This document shows, piece by piece, positions 14,955 through 17,035 of a DNA stretch of 17,035 nucleotides (positions are counted from its first letter, which is position 1; the number at the start of each line of letters is the position of its first letter). A model generated the notes under the pieces. It searched no databases. It was not told where the DNA came from and saw only the letters and a program-made list of their open reading frames with translations. The DNA lies in NCBI GenBank assembly GCA_041745535.1, contig JBGTIS010000245.1, positions 1-17,035 of the forward strand, read 5' to 3'. Made by a program: the position numbers and the translations under genes. This stretch comes from JBGTIS01 sp041745535 (GTDB taxonomy: Bacteria; Bacteroidota; Bacteroidia; Cytophagales; Cyclobacteriaceae).

Positions 14955-15205
14955 ATCATGTCGCATATTTTTTTAAAATGGGGCCTAATGCGGTTTGTTG
15001 TTAAAATTGCTCAATTTTCAATATTCAATGCTCAATTCCATAAACATGGTTTAGTGTATTGTTGAAAATTGAGCATTGACAAATTGAGTATTTTACAAAA
15101 ATGAAATTATAATTTCACTATACAACCAATACCAGTGGTAACCACATCTGCCTACTGGAAAACATGCCTTAAAACAGCTATTCCAGAAAACTTATGAGAC
15201 ATGAT
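14955..15205. mobile_element. MITE-like non-coding element with inverted ends
   Basis: The segment opens ATCATGTCGCAT (14955-14966) and closes ATGAGACATGAT (15194-15205), an inverted repeat matching at 11 of 12 positions. Just outside both ends lie similar hairpins, AGGGC-N6-GCCCT (14938-14953 and 15207-15222), which could be duplicated target sequence. Inside is a second, AT-rich imperfect inverted repeat (about 15002-15037 with 15062-15096; for example 15009-15021 pairs exactly with 15062-15074). There is no gene. The block seems to interrupt a repeat that continues in block D at 15232. Mobility is inferred. Confidence 0.5.
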
Positions 15206-15231
15206 AAGGGCGCTGAGGCCCTGCGCTTGTA

Positions 15232-15358
15232 AGCGTGAATAATAGGTAAGAACTAAAAATGAATGTTGCCAATTCTAATTTTGCCGGACGTCAGCCAGTC
15301 AGCTTCTAAAAATACCGGAAAGGTAGTAGCAGGCAGCCTTTTGATTTGCCAGACTGCC
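15232..15358 (+). repeat. 127-bp direct repeat, copy 2 (block D)
   Basis: This is the second copy of the block at 14695-14821, with three single-base differences. It follows the hairpin AGGGC-GCTGAG-GCCCT and GCGCTTGTAAG, the same tail seen after copy A (CGCTTGTAAG). It ends 10 bases before the stop codon of the next gene, which reads toward it. Confidence 0.92.
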
Positions 15359-15368
15359 TGCTAATTCA

Positions 15369-16019
15369 TTACCGCAAAGAGGGCACCGCAATGCCCAGTA
15401 CTTCCAGCAACTGAGGATCATCCTGCAGGGCCACCCGGGCTATTTTTATATAATTACTCACCCAACGGTCCAGCATTTTGAATACTTCGTCCCGTTGCTG
15501 GGTAGCGGACTGCGCGTTTCCCGCGTTGGATTTTTGGTCCTGGTACGCGGCCATCAACGCTTCAGCCATGGCTTTTCCCTGGGCTACCTCTTCAGCGGTG
15601 GCACCCTGCTTTTTCATTACAGGCAGTGCCGAAGCTTCCACATTGGTATAAAAACTGATTACCTGGGCCAGCCATCCTGCCCAATCTTTTTTGCGAATAC
15701 CTTTCAGTTCCAGTTGTTCCTGCATGTAGGTATCATCGCGAAAGGCAAAACGGGCAATGATCAGATGTTCCGAATACAATGCTTTGAGGGCTTTTACCTC
15801 GGTTGCCATTTGTGTGGCTAACGCACGCTTCTGGCTGTACCGGTTTTTCTTTACATCTTTCAATGCCTCTACCTGAGTAAGCAGGTTCTGTAATTCCTGC
15901 ATTCGAGTTGCTGTGTAGCCGAATTGTTCCATTCGCTTTTTTACCTGCGGATCTTTTGCCGCGTTCGCCGCCACAAGGTGCGCCTGCAACAACCTGGCTT
16001 CAATAGTTCTTTTAATCAT
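15369..16019 (-). CDS. Helical protein of unknown function with an internal duplication
   Basis: The 216-aa product has no signal peptide, no Cys and a composition rich in Ala, Gln, Lys and Leu, so it should be cytoplasmic and almost all helical. Two halves look alike: residues about 35-107 (ending 'LIIARFAFRDDTYMQEQLEL' then KG) and about 139-209 (ending 'IKIARVALQDDPQLLEVLG'). Each half has two helices followed by the IAR-x-A-h-x-DD signature. The protein could be a helical bundle built from two repeats. I do not recognise the family and propose no function. It is alone between two repeat-rich gaps. The ATG at 16019 is followed by 'IKRTIEARLLQ', and no better start is seen. Confidence 0.75.
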   Translation of the reverse strand: MIKRTIEARLLQAHLVAANAAKDPQVKKRMEQFGYTATRMQELQNLLTQVEALKDVKKNRYSQKRALATQMATEVKALKALYSEHLIIARFAFRDDTYMQEQLELKGIRKKDWAGWLAQVISFYTNVEASALPVMKKQGATAEEVAQGKAMAEALMAAYQDQKSNAGNAQSATQQRDEVFKMLDRWVSNYIKIARVALQDDPQLLEVLGIAVPSLR

Positions 16020-16454
16020 ATTATATATGTTTACGTTTAAAATTATAAAATTAATATTTCATCTTTATTTAATCATATATTATTTTAGTACAAGCGCTAC
16101 ATCAGTAAGGTTTATCACTTTTCTTAAATATCGAGGGCATCCTATTCAGTCGGAACCAACTGCCTGCACAGCCGCTGCTCGTACCAACCCATGAACAGTT
16201 AGTTTATATAATCGCTCAAATAGTTCTTTAAACGCGCGACGGGATATCAATAGATTCCTCGCTTCGCGTCGGAATGACATCTATAGCGGATTGGTGTTGT
16301 CGCGGGAAGTGCGACGAGAGTAGCGCGTAAATCAGGGTTAATCTGATAAATGGTACGGCTGCGGCGTCGGACGACCGAACCCGAACTGCCCCGACCGACC
16401 GTTGCAGCACATTTAAAGGGGTATATTTTACATGATCACTGATGACCAGCCGCG
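16020..16454. other. Non-coding gap with palindromic units
   Basis: No convincing gene is seen. The first 100 bases are very AT-rich and may hold the promoter of the helical-protein gene. Further in are the GATTCC/GGAATGAC unit at 16253-16278 and a hairpin GTCGC-N7-GCGAC at 16299-16315. Local GC content rises sharply from about 16230. A short minus-strand frame here (16228-16482) is only the product of these repeats. Confidence 0.5.
16253..16278. repeat. Short palindromic intergenic unit (GATTCCTCGCTTCGC type)
   Basis: The unit starts GATTCCTCGCTTCGC and ends GGAATGAC; ATTCC (16254-16258) pairs with GGAAT (16271-16275). Similar sequences are scattered in intergenic DNA of many Bacteroidota and other bacteria and are often mis-annotated as short proteins with a 'RSEES' motif. 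Only one copy is in this window. Confidence 0.45.
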
Positions 16455-16669
16455 CTGCAAGGCCGCGGAACGCCTGAGTCACTGCGACTCAACCACATTG
16501 CAAGGCCGCGGAATGCCTGAGTCGCTGTCACTCAACCATTTTGCAGGGCTACAAAACGACTGAGGAGCAGTCACTCAACCACATTGCAAAGCCACACAGT
16601 ACCTGATCACTGATGACCAGCCGCTCTGCAAGGCTACACCATACCTGAGCAACGGGAACTTCACCATTC
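16455..16669. repeat. Five-unit 43-bp degenerate tandem repeat
   Basis: Units begin with TGCAAGGC-like sequence at 16456, 16499, 16542, 16585 and 16627, giving periods of 43, 43, 43 and 42. The consensus includes TGCAAGGC, then CCTGAGTCAC and ACTCAACCAC. Units 1 and 2 hold a TGAGT/ACTCA dyad around a 7-base loop; unit 4 keeps a dyad with different bases (CTGATCA/TGACCAG, six of seven paired). The phase immediately before unit 1 (from 16434) matches the end of unit 4. No spacer-repeat alternation is present. Between this array and the next gene (16670-16854) nothing else is recognised. Confidence 0.75.
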
Positions 16670-16854
16670 CACATCCCCATCGCGTACCTCAAACCAGTAT
16701 TTCACCTGTACCGCATAATGACTGATAGATACGGTAGCTTCGGCAACCCAACCGCATAGAGGGAAAAGAACAGATGGCGGTACAACAGACAGGGGTCTTA
16801 GATTTTATGAGGAGGCAGCAGAGCGGGGCACCCTGCGCCTGAGAGATTTATCTA

Positions 16855-17034
16855 CTATTTACTTTGCGCCAACATGTCCTCCACATGATCCAGCCAGCCT
16901 TTACAGTTTTTAGTGTTTGGATGGTCAGCGCCTAATACTTCTAAAAATGTTTGATACGCTTCCTGAATATACTTTTTTGCCAGTAGAAAATGATCAGTTA
17001 TATCTTTTAGTTCCATATATCCTGCTCCTAAATT
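16855..17034 (-). CDS. TPR-repeat protein, C-terminal fragment (runs off the window)
   Basis: The last 59 codons of a gene that starts beyond the window are present. The sequence 'NLGAGYMELKDITDHFLLAK' followed by 'KYIQEAYQTFLEVLGADHPN' and 'TKNCKGWLDHVEDMLAQSK' matches the kinesin-light-chain-like TPR pattern, where helix A ends near 'GY..L.D', helix B carries 'A..Y...LG.DHPNT' and the next helix starts '..N...L'. Such proteins act as protein-interaction scaffolds, often at the end of NB-ARC, CHAT or AAA regulators; which one cannot be told here. The stop is TAG. Confidence 0.7.
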   Translation of the reverse strand, partial: NLGAGYMELKDITDHFLLAKKYIQEAYQTFLEVLGADHPNTKNCKGWLDHVEDMLAQSK

Positions 17035-17035
17035 C

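Noticed and set aside
14762..14959. 65-codon minus-strand frame in the lyase 3' gap
   Set aside because: It lies entirely in repeat blocks D and B, and the frame is not kept in the other copies.
16228..16482. Short minus-strand frame with an 'RSEES' stretch
   Set aside because: This is the usual translation of a palindromic intergenic repeat, not a gene.
16455..16669. Possible CRISPR array
   Set aside because: The units are contiguous and degenerate, with no alternation of constant repeats and unique spacers, and no cas genes are nearby.

Overview
The window looks like chromosomal DNA of a free-living Bacteroidota, probably of the Cytophagales type. This is inferred from gene content: orphan MacB/FtsX-type permeases led by a PadR regulator, a secreted family-8 polysaccharide lyase, lipoprotein hydrolases, weak or absent Shine-Dalgarno sites and moderate, somewhat AT-leaning composition. 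No rRNA, tRNA or CRISPR array was seen.

Region by region. (1) 1-1322: the start of an amidase-like lipoprotein gene (minus strand), an intact IS5-family element with 17-bp perfect ends and a TA duplication, and the 3' stub of an antitoxin gene right beside it. (2) 1432-4446: a PadR regulator preceded by a perfect 9-bp inverted repeat, closely followed by a MacB/FtsX permease with an N-terminal prefix domain. (3) 4504-5944: an AbiEi/AbiEii type IV toxin-antitoxin pair on the minus strand, with an 11-bp perfect inverted repeat over the AbiEi start. The pair lies between two copies of the permease 3' end that share a 37-bp exact direct repeat, so it appears to have arrived in, or been caught by, a rearrangement in a permease array. 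(4) 6182-6479: a frameshifted PIN-like (DUF5615-type) toxin remnant. (5) 6582-8999: a second MacB/FtsX permease without the prefix domain. (6) 9129-11277: a secreted DUF4350-like protein converging on a class C beta-lactamase-like serine hydrolase lipoprotein, which seems to have lost most of a C-terminal DUF3471-type domain. (7) 11609-14539: a SUMF1/FGE-fold protein followed by a secreted chondroitin AC/hyaluronate-lyase-like PL8 enzyme. (8) 15369-16019: an all-helical protein of unknown function with an internal duplication. (9) 16855-17034: the end of a TPR protein.

The intergenic DNA in the second half is unusually structured. A composite interspersed repeat occurs upstream of the SUMF1 gene and twice downstream of the lyase gene. 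One copy carries extra 14-bp units in both orientations; another appears to be split by a 251-bp MITE-like element with inverted ends. A hairpin repeat follows two genes, and a five-unit 43-bp tandem array carrying a dyad in most units lies at 16455-16669. The main themes are transporter gene duplication, decayed and intact toxin-antitoxin modules, and small non-coding repeats. No single new multi-gene system is clear. The AbiE cassette between permease tails and the nested repeat family are the most unusual signals.
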